A stretch of 64,000 nt of DNA from Aliivibrio sp. EL58. Its GTDB lineage: Bacteria > Pseudomonadota > Gammaproteobacteria > Enterobacterales > Vibrionaceae. A model generated the notes under the pieces. That model was not told the origin of the DNA. It saw only the letters and a list, made by a program, of their open reading frames with translations, and did no database searches. This document shows, one piece after another, positions 8,765 through 20,095 of the stretch. The stretch spans positions 235,390 through 299,389 of the forward strand of contig NZ_OMPC01000004.1 of NCBI RefSeq assembly GCF_900312675.1, read 5' to 3'. The position numbers and the translations under genes are program-made. Numbering within the stretch: position 1 is the stretch's first letter; the number at the start of each line of letters is the position of its first letter.

Positions 8765-10360
8765 ATGTCTATTTCGCTAGGGAATGCATTTATCAAAAAC
8801 TTTCTTGGTAAAGCCCCCGACTGGTACAAACTTGCAATACTATCCTTTTTAGTTATTAACCCTTTTGTTTTCTTTTTAGTCGATCCGTTTACCGCTGGTT
8901 GGTTATTAGTAATAGAGTTTATTTTTACTCTTGCTATGGCATTAAAATGCTATCCTTTGCAACCCGGTGGTTTACTTGCCATTGAAGCAATTGCGATAGG
9001 TATGACAAGTGCAGAGCAAGTGAAGCATGAACTGGTTGCTAACATCGAAGTATTACTATTATTAGTATTTATGGTTGCCGGTATTTATTTCATGAAGCAA
9101 CTGCTTCTATTTATCTTTACCAAAATATTAATTGGCATTAAATCAAAACCAGCACTTTCTGCTGCTTTCTGTTTTACTGCGGCTTTCCTATCTGCTTTCC
9201 TTGATGCATTAACCGTTATTGCGGTTGTTATTAGCGTTGCTGTTGGCTTCTATGCGATTTATCACCGCGTTGCTTCAGGACAAGGTGGCACCCCAAGTCA
9301 TGATCACACCTGCGATTCAAACGTAACAGATGAACTGACTCGTGATGATCTTGAAAACTACCGTGCTTTCTTACGTAGCCTTCTTATGCATGCTGGTGTA
9401 GGTACTGCCCTTGGTGGTGTAATGACCATGGTAGGCGAACCTCAAAACCTAATCATAGCTGATCAAGCTGGTTGGATGTTTGGTGAGTTTATTATTCGAA
9501 TGTTACCAATCACTGCTCCTGTATTTGTCTGCGGCATGCTAACTTGTGTTGTTGTAGAGAAATTAGGCATCTGTGGTTACGGTGCAAAACTGCCTGCTAA
9601 TGTTCGTAATATTCTTGAAGAGTATGAATCAGAAGAACGTAAAAACCGTACTAATATTGATAATGCTAAGTTAATTATTCAAGCGGTTATCGCTGTTTGG
9701 TTAATTGTCGCTCTTGCACTTCATTTAGCTGCTGTGGGACTTATCGGTCTATCGGTTATTATCTTAGCCACTGCGTTTACTGGTGTTATCGAAGAACACT
9801 CAATGGGTAAAGCGTTTGAAGAAGCTCTACCGTTTACCGCCTTATTAGCCGTCTTCTTTGCCGTTGTTGCTGTAATTATCGATCAACAATTATTTAAACC
9901 TATTATTGATGCCGTATTAGCTGTCGAAGATAAAGGCTCACAGTTAGCTCTATTCTATGTCGCAAATGGTTTGCTATCTATGGTGTCTGATAATGTATTT
10001 GTTGGTACGGTTTATATTAATGAAGTGAAAACAGCATTATTAAATGGTCAGATAACTCGTGACCAGTTTGACTTATTAGCAGTAGCCATCAATACCGGTA
10101 CAAACTTACCATCAGTTGCAACACCAAATGGTCAAGCTGCTTTCTTATTCTTACTGACTTCAGCACTTGCTCCATTAATTCAATTATCATACGGACGTAT
10201 GGTTTGGATGGCATTACCATATACGATTGTTTTAGCTCTTGTTGGTATGTTTGGTATTGTGTTCTTCCTTGAACCGATGACAGCAATGTTCTACGATTTA
10301 GGTTGGTTAACTCATAGTACAATAGAAAGTGCAACTTCTGCGGTTTCTAGTGGTCATTAA
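8765..10360 (+). CDS. nhaB: Na+/H+ antiporter NhaB
   Basis: A 531-residue polytopic inner-membrane antiporter that exports Na+ in exchange for H+. It matches NhaB in length (E. coli 513) and in segments such as [14 protein letters not shown] near 228 and [20 protein letters not shown] near 445. A hydrophilic loop near residues 175-200 ([13 protein letters not shown]) is slightly longer than I expect. Neighbours fadR (divergent) and dsbB (downstream) are the same as in E. coli. A terminator separates it from dsbB, so dsbB likely has its own promoter or depends on read-through. Confidence 0.96.
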   Translation: MSISLGNAFIKNFLGKAPDWYKLAILSFLVINPFVFFLVDPFTAGWLLVIEFIFTLAMALKCYPLQPGGLLAIEAIAIGMTSAEQVKHELVANIEVLLLLVFMVAGIYFMKQLLLFIFTKILIGIKSKPALSAAFCFTAAFLSAFLDALTVIAVVISVAVGFYAIYHRVASGQGGTPSHDHTCDSNVTDELTRDDLENYRAFLRSLLMHAGVGTALGGVMTMVGEPQNLIIADQAGWMFGEFIIRMLPITAPVFVCGMLTCVVVEKLGICGYGAKLPANVRNILEEYESEERKNRTNIDNAKLIIQAVIAVWLIVALALHLAAVGLIGLSVIILATAFTGVIEEHSMGKAFEEALPFTALLAVFFAVVAVIIDQQLFKPIIDAVLAVEDKGSQLALFYVANGLLSMVSDNVFVGTVYINEVKTALLNGQITRDQFDLLAVAINTGTNLPSVATPNGQAAFLFLLTSALAPLIQLSYGRMVWMALPYTIVLALVGMFGIVFFLEPMTAMFYDLGWLTHSTIESATSAVSSGH

Positions 10361-10386
10361 TAAGGTATAACCTATTTTTGATATAT

Positions 10387-10420
10387 AAAGGCTCTGTATA
10401 TACGGAGCCTTTCTTTTTTT
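10387..10420 (+). terminator. Rho-independent terminator of nhaB
   Basis: Stem AAAGGCTC / GAGCCTTT with a 10-base loop, followed by TTCTTTTTTTT-like U-rich sequence, directly before dsbB. Confidence 0.85.
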
Positions 10421-10436
10421 TATTAAGGAATAATTA

Positions 10437-10952
10437 ATGCAAGCCCTTAACCACTTCTCCCGCATTCGCTTATCTTGGCTATTATTGCTTCTCTGTATTG
10501 CTGCATTTGAAGCCGCAGCACTTACCTTTCAGCATGTAATGAAACTACCTCCTTGTGTAATGTGTATTTATGAACGCGTAGCTATGATGGGAATTGGTGG
10601 TGCCGCTATCATTGGTTTACTTAACCCTAATAACCTATTCATTCGTTGGTGTGGATTTATTGCTTGGGGTATCAGTGCCGCTTGGGGTTTAAAACTTGCT
10701 ATGCAGCACGTTGATTTTCAATTAAATCCATCGCCTTTCGCGACCTGCGACTTATTTGTTACCTTCCCTTCTTGGGCACCACTGAACAAATGGGCGCCGT
10801 GGATGTTTGAAGCGTATGGAGATTGCAGCAAAATTGTATGGCAATTCTTAACACTAACTATGCCTCAATGGTTGGTTATTATCTTTGCCGGTAATTTAGT
10901 GGCTTTGGCTATTTTCGTTATTGCTCAATTTTTTAATAAGAAATCAGCCTAA
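10437..10952 (+). CDS. dsbB: Disulfide bond formation protein DsbB
   Basis: A 171-residue inner-membrane protein with four hydrophobic segments. It reoxidises periplasmic DsbA and passes the electrons to quinones. The first periplasmic loop has the CVMC redox pair (Cys40 and Cys43). The second loop has the other essential pair, one Cys in ATCDLF (near 103) and one in YGDCSKI (near 130). Both pairs are present, so it should be active. The length matches E. coli DsbB (176). The ribosome site is AAGGA, 8 bases before the ATG. A terminator follows. Confidence 0.96.
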   Translation: MQALNHFSRIRLSWLLLLLCIAAFEAAALTFQHVMKLPPCVMCIYERVAMMGIGGAAIIGLLNPNNLFIRWCGFIAWGISAAWGLKLAMQHVDFQLNPSPFATCDLFVTFPSWAPLNKWAPWMFEAYGDCSKIVWQFLTLTMPQWLVIIFAGNLVALAIFVIAQFFNKKSA

Positions 10953-10971
10953 AAATCTTTCGATTTGACAC

Positions 10972-11001
10972 AAAAAAGCCATCAATCAGTTGATGGCTTT
11001 T
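10972..11001 (+). terminator. Terminator between dsbB and the convergent YecA-like gene
   Basis: Stem AAGCCATCAA / TTGATGGCTT with a 4-base loop, an A-run before and a T-run after, so it can serve both convergent genes. Confidence 0.88.
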
Positions 11002-11034
11002 TATTCTATTTTTCACTAAAAGATAGCTTAGTGT

Positions 11035-11649
11035 TTATTTTCCACAACACTTCTTAAATTTCTTACCGCTTTCACACGGACAAGCATCATTACGGCCCAC
11101 ATTTTTATATGGGTTTACCTTTTGTCCTTTATAACCAATTTGATATTCATCCGCAGCCATTGCTACTTCTTGTATCATGAAATCAATTTTAGGTAACATC
11201 TGCTCTAGCGTTGGTGGCGTATCAATTCCTGTTTCTGCCATTTGACGATGAGTTTCTTTTTCATCAACGGCAAGCATCATAGTCGTCAGTAATGCAGACA
11301 GCATTCGCATCGTACCATCAGCTACGTTAAGATCAGCCCATAACTCTTCAACTGTTGGCCATAGCGTCATAAAGCCTTCAGCAAATTCTGCTACATCATC
11401 AAGATTATCAAAATTTACAACCTCAGTGACTTCATATTCATGACGCTTTAGTAAAGTGTATTGATGCTCTATTTGCTGAGATACTGGTTTTAGTATTGCT
11501 TGTACATTATCAGCACCAACCAAGTCGCTTAACCACACTTCAGGGTCTAATGGCTTGGTTGCCATATTTGCAGCAAGTACTGCCCCTTCAAGAAAAAGGC
11601 CAGAGCAGTTCAAATCAACACCACCTAGTGCAATTAATTGATACTTCAT
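11035..11649 (-). CDS. UPF0149 (YecA/YgfB) family protein with SEC-C metal-binding tail
   Basis: A 204-residue cytoplasmic protein. Residues 1-165 have the helical pattern of the YecA/YgfB (UPF0149) family. The last 22 residues form a SEC-C motif, GRNDACPCESGKKFKKCCGK, whose three-Cys plus His/Cys pattern binds zinc in SecA and other proteins. E. coli YecA has the same domain order and has been described as binding metal and ribosome/Sec components; a role here in SecA-linked protein targeting is an inference. It stands alone, convergent with dsbB. Confidence 0.82.
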   Translation of the reverse strand: MKYQLIALGGVDLNCSGLFLEGAVLAANMATKPLDPEVWLSDLVGADNVQAILKPVSQQIEHQYTLLKRHEYEVTEVVNFDNLDDVAEFAEGFMTLWPTVEELWADLNVADGTMRMLSALLTTMMLAVDEKETHRQMAETGIDTPPTLEQMLPKIDFMIQEVAMAADEYQIGYKGQKVNPYKNVGRNDACPCESGKKFKKCCGK

Positions 11650-11750
11650 TATTTATTCACTTCCGAAATTAAGTTTTCGGCGTAGTATAGCGCAAATAAT
11701 TATTAGAGCCTAAGTGCCATTATTATTAATTTTTTGCTGTCGAGTACGTT

Positions 11751-12305
11751 ATGAAAAAAAATCGAGGATTTACCTTAATTGAGTTAGTTGTTGTTATTGT
11801 AATTTTGGGGATTTTAGCGGTTACCGCTGCTCCCAAGTTTTTAAATCTACAAGATGATGCTCATAAGTCTAGAGCTGATGGTGTATTTTCTGCCTTTACT
11901 GCCGCTGTCAATATGTATCACGGCGTATGGATTCTGCAAGGTGAACCATCAGCAAGTTCTGCTGTTGGTGTTACTTTCGCTGATGAAACTATTTACCCAT
12001 CAAATGAAGGTTTTCCATTAGGTACAACTTATCATGGTAAAATTACAGGTGAAGGTTGTGGTGAACTTTGGAATGCATTATTAAATCAAGAATTAACTAT
12101 TGAAGAATATAAAGGCGACGGATTTGTGACTACTAGCGCTGATATAGAATATTGGTATGGTTCTCCGATTTCAGGTAAACCACAAGCATGCATGTATTAC
12201 TATACATCAGACATAGCAAACAAAACTCAACAAGGTTACCAACTGAATTATTTCCCATCAACGGGAGAGACTATTACTAAAAGTTATACTAAAGGAAGTA
12301 AGTGA
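11751..12305 (+). CDS. Type IV pilin-like protein (orphan prepilin)
   Basis: A 184-residue protein with a class III/type IVa prepilin signal: MKKNRG followed by FTLIELVVVIVILGILA, with Glu at mature position 5. Prepilin peptidase should cleave after Gly6 and methylate the Phe. The globular domain has Cys near residues 103 and 142 that could form the usual pilin disulfide. The N-terminal part after the helix (APKFLNLQDDAHKSRADG) is like MSHA-type minor pilins. No pilus assembly genes are nearby, so it must use machinery from elsewhere, type IV pilus or type II secretion. The gap to dusC is 51 bases. Confidence 0.85.
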   Translation: MKKNRGFTLIELVVVIVILGILAVTAAPKFLNLQDDAHKSRADGVFSAFTAAVNMYHGVWILQGEPSASSAVGVTFADETIYPSNEGFPLGTTYHGKITGEGCGELWNALLNQELTIEEYKGDGFVTTSADIEYWYGSPISGKPQACMYYYTSDIANKTQQGYQLNYFPSTGETITKSYTKGSK

Positions 12306-12356
12306 CATAGTTCCCCTTTCCCCCTACAATCCCATCTCCAATAAAAGAGGTGGGAT

Positions 12357-13304
12357 ATGCAAGTAATACTAGGCCCGATGGAGGGCGTACTCGATCACTT
12401 AATGCGTGAACTATTAACAGAGATTAATGACTATGATTTCTGCGTTACTGAGTTTGTTCGCATCGTAGACCAGTTGTTACCTCCACACGTGTTCCACCGT
12501 ATCAGTCCAGAACTACTCAATGGCAGTAAAACACAATCTGGTACTCCTATCCGTGTACAACTATTAGGACAAGAGCCTAATTGGATGGCAGAAAATGCCG
12601 TACGTGCTATTGAACTCGGCTCTGATGGTGTCGATCTCAACTTTGGTTGTCCTGCAAAAGCGGTAAACAAAAGTCGAGGTGGTGCTGCACTATTAAAAGA
12701 TCCTAAATTAATTTATCAGATCGTGAAATCGTGTCGTGATGCCGTTCCAAGTGATAAAAAAGTCACAGCCAAGATCCGTTTAGGTTGGGAAAATCCAGAA
12801 GAGTGCTTTGCTATTGCAGATGCGATAAAACAAGCAGGTGCAAGCGAGCTAACCATTCACGCAAGAACTAAAGTCGATGGTTACCGCGCAGAAGAAATAA
12901 AGTGGGATTACATTAACCAAGTTCGTCAAAAAGTCGATATTCCAATCATTGCCAATGGTGAAATTTGGAACTATGAAGATGGGCAACGTTGTATTGCTGC
13001 AACAGGCATTGATTCATTAATGGTATGCCGTGGCGCATTCAACATCCCTAACTTAGGTAATGTTGTAAAGCACAATCACACCAAGATGCCATGGCCAGAA
13101 GTAATAGCCCTACTTATTCATTATTCAAAGTTACAAATGGCGGGTGACAAAGGTCAGTATTATTCAAACCGAGTAAAACAATGGCTCGTTTATCTTCGCC
13201 AAGAATACACTGAGGCAAAAGACATTTTTATGGATATTCGCAGCCATAAAAAATCAGACCCAATCGTTGCAAGACTTCATCAAGAGCTAGAAAAAGTAAG
13301 CTAA
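12357..13304 (+). CDS. dusC: tRNA-dihydrouridine(16) synthase DusC
   Basis: A 315-residue FMN-dependent tRNA-dihydrouridine synthase. It begins [19 protein letters not shown], has the FMN-binding [12 protein letters not shown] segment near residues 96-107 with the catalytic Cys, and [11 protein letters not shown] near 168-178. The C-terminal recognition domain is present. Length and wording match E. coli DusC (315 residues), which reduces U16 of tRNAs, better than DusA or DusB. An AGAGG ribosome site lies just before the ATG. Its terminator runs into the 3' end of the convergent GGDEF gene. Confidence 0.94.
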   Translation: MQVILGPMEGVLDHLMRELLTEINDYDFCVTEFVRIVDQLLPPHVFHRISPELLNGSKTQSGTPIRVQLLGQEPNWMAENAVRAIELGSDGVDLNFGCPAKAVNKSRGGAALLKDPKLIYQIVKSCRDAVPSDKKVTAKIRLGWENPEECFAIADAIKQAGASELTIHARTKVDGYRAEEIKWDYINQVRQKVDIPIIANGEIWNYEDGQRCIAATGIDSLMVCRGAFNIPNLGNVVKHNHTKMPWPEVIALLIHYSKLQMAGDKGQYYSNRVKQWLVYLRQEYTEAKDIFMDIRSHKKSDPIVARLHQELEKVS

Positions 13305-13327
13305 CTCTATAGAACAGATTAAAATTT

Positions 13328-13357
13328 CCGAGTTTATGAAAAGTAAACTCGGTTTTT
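13328..13357 (+). terminator. Terminator of dusC overlapping the convergent gene's stop codon
   Basis: Stem CCGAGTTTA / TAAACTCGG with a 7-base loop, then TTTTT. The left arm contains the stop codon of the minus-strand GGDEF gene (13334-13336). Confidence 0.85.
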
Positions 13358-14806
13358 ACCTTCTTGTTTTGCTTTATACAGGAGGTCATCTGCTTTTTTG
13401 ATGACATGCTCAAATGAAAATTCTTGTTGAGAATCAATCACTGCAACACCACCAGAGACAGTAAAGCCCCCTTTCACAACCTTACCTGATGAGTCTTGAA
13501 TCGACTTTCTTATTCGTTCACACACACTCTCTAGGTTAGATCTGGATTCTGCATTTATACAAACCACAAACTCTTCGCCACCAAACCGAGAGACAATGTC
13601 ACTATCACGAACACTCTTATTCAATATCTTCGCGACATATATAATTGCTTCATCGCCCACATCATGACCAAATACATCATTAATTTGTTTAAAATCATCA
13701 ATATCGTAAAGAGCAAAGCCAACAAATTTCTTAACCACACGATCTTGTAGACTCATTTCAAAACCACGACGATTATATAAACCTGTCATTGGATCTTGTT
13801 TTGCTAAGTCACGATAATAACGTTGAGATAGATGTGTTTGATAATAAAACATCGATAAAACAGCGAGAATATAGGTTACAAAAATCAAGGTTAACGATTT
13901 AATATCATGAGTTAAAAAGCTAATCAGTTCTTGTTTTATTGAGCTTTTGTAATATAGAAAGTAGGTAAAATTAGTATCCGAAAGCGTCACTGGTTGCATA
14001 AAGCGATACTGTTCAAACCGCTCATACTTATCACTCTCTAATAATTGAATATGCTTTGAAACATCACTATTTGAACGTAATAGTTTTTCAACCGATAAGT
14101 CGATTACCAATACGCCCTTAAAGAGGTCTTTATAATAAATAGGCGTAGAAAAAGTTAACACCTCTAAACCATCAAAAAAGGCATCAGTATACGGCGGGGT
14201 AAAGGTGACATGTTTTCGATTGGTATTCTTCATACTGTTCGTCCAATATGGTCGAGAGTAGATAGTATCCAATGTTTGCTTGGTTAAATTTTCTGCAATT
14301 TGTTTTGGCGATGAGATGATGTAATTGTATTTTGAAATAAAATAGATCCCATGTAGATAGGATTCATAATCATGAATAAATGAGATAACAGGAGCAAGCG
14401 TAACCTTCTTAGAAGCAATATCATAGAGATCTGAACTTGGATCACACAGCTCTTTTGCTCCTGCAATACTGTAATCTAAACGACTTTTAGGTACCGATAC
14501 ATTCTGATTATCCATTACCGCACTTTGATCATTACTCGGACGAATAACACAAAGGCCAGCCTGTTCATCTAATTTAAAGTTATGATTATAAAAACCGCCT
14601 GAACTTTGTTTATAGAGCTGGGATAAATTGTAATCAAGCGAAATCATCACTTTAATAGAGCGTTGTAAAGAATCCATAATACGATCATATTCACGGTTCA
14701 CTTGTCGCTGAACAGAACCAATATGATTATCTAAAACAATACTAAGCAGTAACACTAAAAACAGTGTTGGAATAACAAAGATATGTTTTAAATTTGATTT
14801 TGGCAT
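13334..14806 (-). CDS. Membrane-bound diguanylate cyclase with periplasmic sensor
   Basis: A 490-residue GGDEF protein that should make cyclic di-GMP. A membrane segment near residues 8-24 and another near 303-325 enclose a periplasmic region of about 280 residues with a Cache-like sensor pattern. The C-terminal cyclase domain (about 335-490) has DPMTGLYNRRGFE, the active-site signature GGEEF, and an RDSD sequence five residues before it that matches the RxxD product-inhibition (I) site. All catalytic residues are present, so it should be active and feedback-inhibited. No EAL domain and no partner gene are nearby. The ligand is unknown. Confidence 0.92.
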   Translation of the reverse strand: MPKSNLKHIFVIPTLFLVLLLSIVLDNHIGSVQRQVNREYDRIMDSLQRSIKVMISLDYNLSQLYKQSSGGFYNHNFKLDEQAGLCVIRPSNDQSAVMDNQNVSVPKSRLDYSIAGAKELCDPSSDLYDIASKKVTLAPVISFIHDYESYLHGIYFISKYNYIISSPKQIAENLTKQTLDTIYSRPYWTNSMKNTNRKHVTFTPPYTDAFFDGLEVLTFSTPIYYKDLFKGVLVIDLSVEKLLRSNSDVSKHIQLLESDKYERFEQYRFMQPVTLSDTNFTYFLYYKSSIKQELISFLTHDIKSLTLIFVTYILAVLSMFYYQTHLSQRYYRDLAKQDPMTGLYNRRGFEMSLQDRVVKKFVGFALYDIDDFKQINDVFGHDVGDEAIIYVAKILNKSVRDSDIVSRFGGEEFVVCINAESRSNLESVCERIRKSIQDSSGKVVKGGFTVSGGVAVIDSQQEFSFEHVIKKADDLLYKAKQEGKNRVYFS

Positions 14807-14929
14807 ATATAAATTCTTTAACAGAAAATGAACAGACTATAATACCTATTTATTTACTGAATATCTTGCAGAAATGTTTCATTTAACATTTATCTGACAG
14901 TAAATTACCGTTAGAAACATAACTAATGA

Positions 14930-15754
14930 TTATCTAACTACTTGAGAAAGCAAAGATACCCCACTTTTAGTCCACGTTTTGCTATTTACCATCTCTTCAA
15001 TATCTTGAGTTCCATATTGCTCACCGTCATAAACCACCACGATGCTTTCATCGCCTGATTGTAAGAAGTTAGTTTCACCAAATTCAGTGTATCGCGTTGC
15101 TCCAATACTAATGATTGCTTGTTCTGGATAATCTGCCTCAGATAAATAAAGCGCAAGATCTTCAGCGGGGCCTTCATCCTTTTGATTGTTCATTCGATCA
15201 ATCATCCAATCATTCAGTTGCTCATGGAAATAACTGTAATCAATCGCAGCGCTATCTTCACCGTATCGATTAATTTCACCATTGCGAATATGAAAACTAG
15301 CGATACGATATTTATCTAACTCACAGCCTTTAGTAAACGAGGTTAGCTCAATAAAATCTTGCGAGAGCCCCTTGGTGTTTTCACCCCAGTTTTTCTTTTC
15401 ACTGATCTTCTTCGCATTGGGTTTTCTAATTGAACAATCATTGTATGCCGCAAACTTCACCGGAGTTAACGCCACGACTTTGTTGTCTTGATAAGTGATA
15501 TCAAACACAATCGCAACTTCTGGTTCAATTTGCAGGTTATCAGCATCATTAGGTGGGATAATTAAATCAGACGACAGTGGATATTGAGATAAGAATCCCG
15601 CTTGTTGTGATGGGATATAAAATGGAAACAGTGCTTTGGGTTGAATGGCATTTTCAACTTTTACACTTAAAAAGTCAGTCGCTTCACCTGCTTGCTCCAG
15701 ATGGCCAGCAAAGTTACCTGCTACACCAAAACCCACTGCATGTTTAAATGTCAT
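14930..15754 (-). CDS. Uncharacterised protein, DUF5718-like, resembling the FAH fold
   Basis: A 274-residue soluble protein without signal peptide. I recall this family as a domain of unknown function (DUF5718). Segments LQIEPEVAIVFDI (near 73), KFAAYNDCSIRKP (near 98) and FLQSGDESIVVVYDG (near 231) resemble conserved spots in fumarylacetoacetate hydrolase-type enzymes: the metal-binding EPE, the GYTxxNDxSxR region and the GD turn. I infer a FAH-like fold; the substrate is unknown. The gene is alone between the GGDEF gene and topB, both on the same strand with gaps above 75 bases. Confidence 0.62.
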   Translation of the reverse strand: MTFKHAVGFGVAGNFAGHLEQAGEATDFLSVKVENAIQPKALFPFYIPSQQAGFLSQYPLSSDLIIPPNDADNLQIEPEVAIVFDITYQDNKVVALTPVKFAAYNDCSIRKPNAKKISEKKNWGENTKGLSQDFIELTSFTKGCELDKYRIASFHIRNGEINRYGEDSAAIDYSYFHEQLNDWMIDRMNNQKDEGPAEDLALYLSEADYPEQAIISIGATRYTEFGETNFLQSGDESIVVVYDGEQYGTQDIEEMVNSKTWTKSGVSLLSQVVR

Positions 15755-15833
15755 ATTGCCTTCTTAATTATTCTAAAAGTAACGTTAAGAAGGCACCTTA
15801 ATTTATTCTTTAACTCTGTTCGATGATACGGAT

Positions 15834-17783
15834 CTAGTTTTGTGATTTCTTTGCTTTTCTACGACGTTTAAATTGCGGTTTTGTCGGGCTTTTCAACGTT
15901 TTTAATGATTCTGGTACCGGACCTTGCTGAACCCTTTGCATAAAGTTTAGGACTTTAGTTTCTAATTCAGACATAAAGGGGCGATATGAGCAGGTTCTTT
16001 CTGTCATTCCTTGTAGCTGAAACTCCCAATGAGCCGTCATATCTGGGTAGGTCGCCTCATTCGGTAACGCGTTAATCAAGCCTTTTCCGGCCTCACTCGC
16101 ATTAATGTTTTTACCATTTCGAGTTAATAGTTGGCGTTTAAATAAAGTATCTAATATCCCTGCTCGCGTGGCCTCTGTTCCTAATCCATCGGTATCTCTT
16201 AGGATCTTTTTCAGCTCTTTATCTTCAACAAAGCGTGCAATACCCGTCATGGCTTGCAGTAACGTGGCCTCAGTAAAATACTTAGGAGGCTCCGTCATCT
16301 TGTGTTTTATTTCACCTTCACGACACGTATGTACTTCACCTTTTTTAAGCGGAGGAACTTTATTCGCTACATCATCATCGCCATTTTGCGCTTGAGCTTT
16401 ACCCAGTAATACTCGCCAGCCTGCAAACAACATCTGCTTGCCTTTGGCTGCAAAGACACCCCCTGCAATATCAAACACCAACTCAGCTTCGGCGTAAACA
16501 GCAGCAGGATAAAACTGCATTAAATACTGACGGGCAATTAAGTGATAAACCTTCTCTTCAAACCCAGAAAGCCCTATCGAACCACTCGATTTTGGGGTTG
16601 GAATAATCGCATGGTGAGCATCTACTTTACTGTCATTCCATGCTCGTGATTTCAACGTTAAATCTGCATTGGTTACTGCGCTAAATAATTGCTTATCGTT
16701 ATTACCAATTGCAGCGCATACTTGTTCACGCTGCTTATAATGATCTTTGGGTAAATGACGGCTATCTGAACGTGGATAAGTGATTAATTTGTGCTTTTCA
16801 TACAACGCCTGACACGCATCTAATACTTGCTGTGCACTTAGGTTATAACGTTTTGAAGCATCTATTTGTAATGACGATAACGAATAAGGCAAAGGCGCAT
16901 TTTGCTTTGTTTCTTTATTTTCAGCTTTAGTGACGGTTGCTGGTTGATTCGCAATTCTCTGAGCCACGTTTTCTACCAATTTCAGACTGAGCACGCGCCC
17001 TTCTTCGTCTTGCCATTGCTGACACGCTTCACTTGGCTTCCACTTCGCTCGAATATCAAACGCTTGTCCATCATTCAATTGAGGATTTTGATAAGGAATT
17101 AATGCTTCTAAAGTGAAATACGCTTTAGGAACAAAATTAGCAATCTCTTCATCACGACGGGTCACTAAGCCTAACACTGGCGTTTGTACACGGCCTACAG
17201 ATAATACACCTTGATAACCACCACGTTGACCTAATAAGGTATAAGCACGTGTCATGTTCATGCCATACAACCAATCGGCACGAGAGCGCGCTAAAGCTGA
17301 AATAGAGAGAGGAATAAACTCTTGGTTACTTCGCATTGACGTTAATGCACGTTTTACTGCCGGTAAATTTAAATCGCTAATTAATAACCGTTGAGTCGCG
17401 GCTTTTTTCGTTTTAGACAGTTTTAAATAATCCAAAACTTCATCTACTAACAGCTGCCCTTCTCTATCAGGATCACCCGCGTGAACCACTTGAGAAGCGG
17501 TTTTCAGTAACTTTCGGATCACCGTTAATTGTTTGCTCGACGATTTTCTTGGACGAAGCTGCCACTGCTCAGGAACAATAGGTAAATGCTCCATACGCCA
17601 CGATTTGTATTTATCATCATAAGCATCAGGCTCAACTTGCTCTAATAGGTGGCCAATACACCAAGTTACAATGTCGCCATTGCCACATTCTATGTAGCCT
17701 TGTTGATTCTTCTGTGGCTTTGCTAGACCGGCGGCAATCGCTCGACCTAAACTCGGTTTTTCTGCAATAAATAATCGTGACAT
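15834..17783 (-). CDS. topB: DNA topoisomerase III
   Basis: A 649-residue type IA topoisomerase that decatenates DNA and acts with RecQ. The Toprim domain is at the N-terminus (MSRLFIAEKPSLGRAIA with Glu near 8, and HAGDPDREGQLLVDEV near 101 for the metal ligands). The active-site Tyr is in LITYPRSDSRHLP near residue 333. The C-terminus is basic (KPQFKRRRKAKKS) and lacks the zinc ribbons of topoisomerase I, as expected. The length matches E. coli TopB (653). Head-to-tail with fadH upstream, about 90 bases apart. Confidence 0.96.
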   Translation of the reverse strand: MSRLFIAEKPSLGRAIAAGLAKPQKNQQGYIECGNGDIVTWCIGHLLEQVEPDAYDDKYKSWRMEHLPIVPEQWQLRPRKSSSKQLTVIRKLLKTASQVVHAGDPDREGQLLVDEVLDYLKLSKTKKAATQRLLISDLNLPAVKRALTSMRSNQEFIPLSISALARSRADWLYGMNMTRAYTLLGQRGGYQGVLSVGRVQTPVLGLVTRRDEEIANFVPKAYFTLEALIPYQNPQLNDGQAFDIRAKWKPSEACQQWQDEEGRVLSLKLVENVAQRIANQPATVTKAENKETKQNAPLPYSLSSLQIDASKRYNLSAQQVLDACQALYEKHKLITYPRSDSRHLPKDHYKQREQVCAAIGNNDKQLFSAVTNADLTLKSRAWNDSKVDAHHAIIPTPKSSGSIGLSGFEEKVYHLIARQYLMQFYPAAVYAEAELVFDIAGGVFAAKGKQMLFAGWRVLLGKAQAQNGDDDVANKVPPLKKGEVHTCREGEIKHKMTEPPKYFTEATLLQAMTGIARFVEDKELKKILRDTDGLGTEATRAGILDTLFKRQLLTRNGKNINASEAGKGLINALPNEATYPDMTAHWEFQLQGMTERTCSYRPFMSELETKVLNFMQRVQQGPVPESLKTLKSPTKPQFKRRRKAKKSQN

Positions 17784-17876
17784 AAAAAAGTGCTGATGTT
17801 GTGAATAACATCAGCACTATACCTGTATGAATAGACAGTTATCAAGTTTTGTTGCCTAACTTGTTGGAATTTTAGC

Positions 17877-19925
<2,049 letters not shown>

Positions 19926-20095
19926 CTATAGGCTTCTGCTACAATTAAGTATTTACAAATATGCAACATCCATCAATGTTTTTATTTCAATTTACTAATA
20001 ACAGTAATTCTCATTTAGAACGATTTAGTCTAGTTACTTTCTGATTCAGTTAGCGTAGGATAGTGACAGAGTTCAAACTAATAATAAGGAACAAT

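Noticed and set aside
20063-20095. Longer SppA start at GTG 20063
   Set aside because: No ribosome site, and it adds residues before the conserved N-terminus; the ATG at 20096 has AAGGA upstream.
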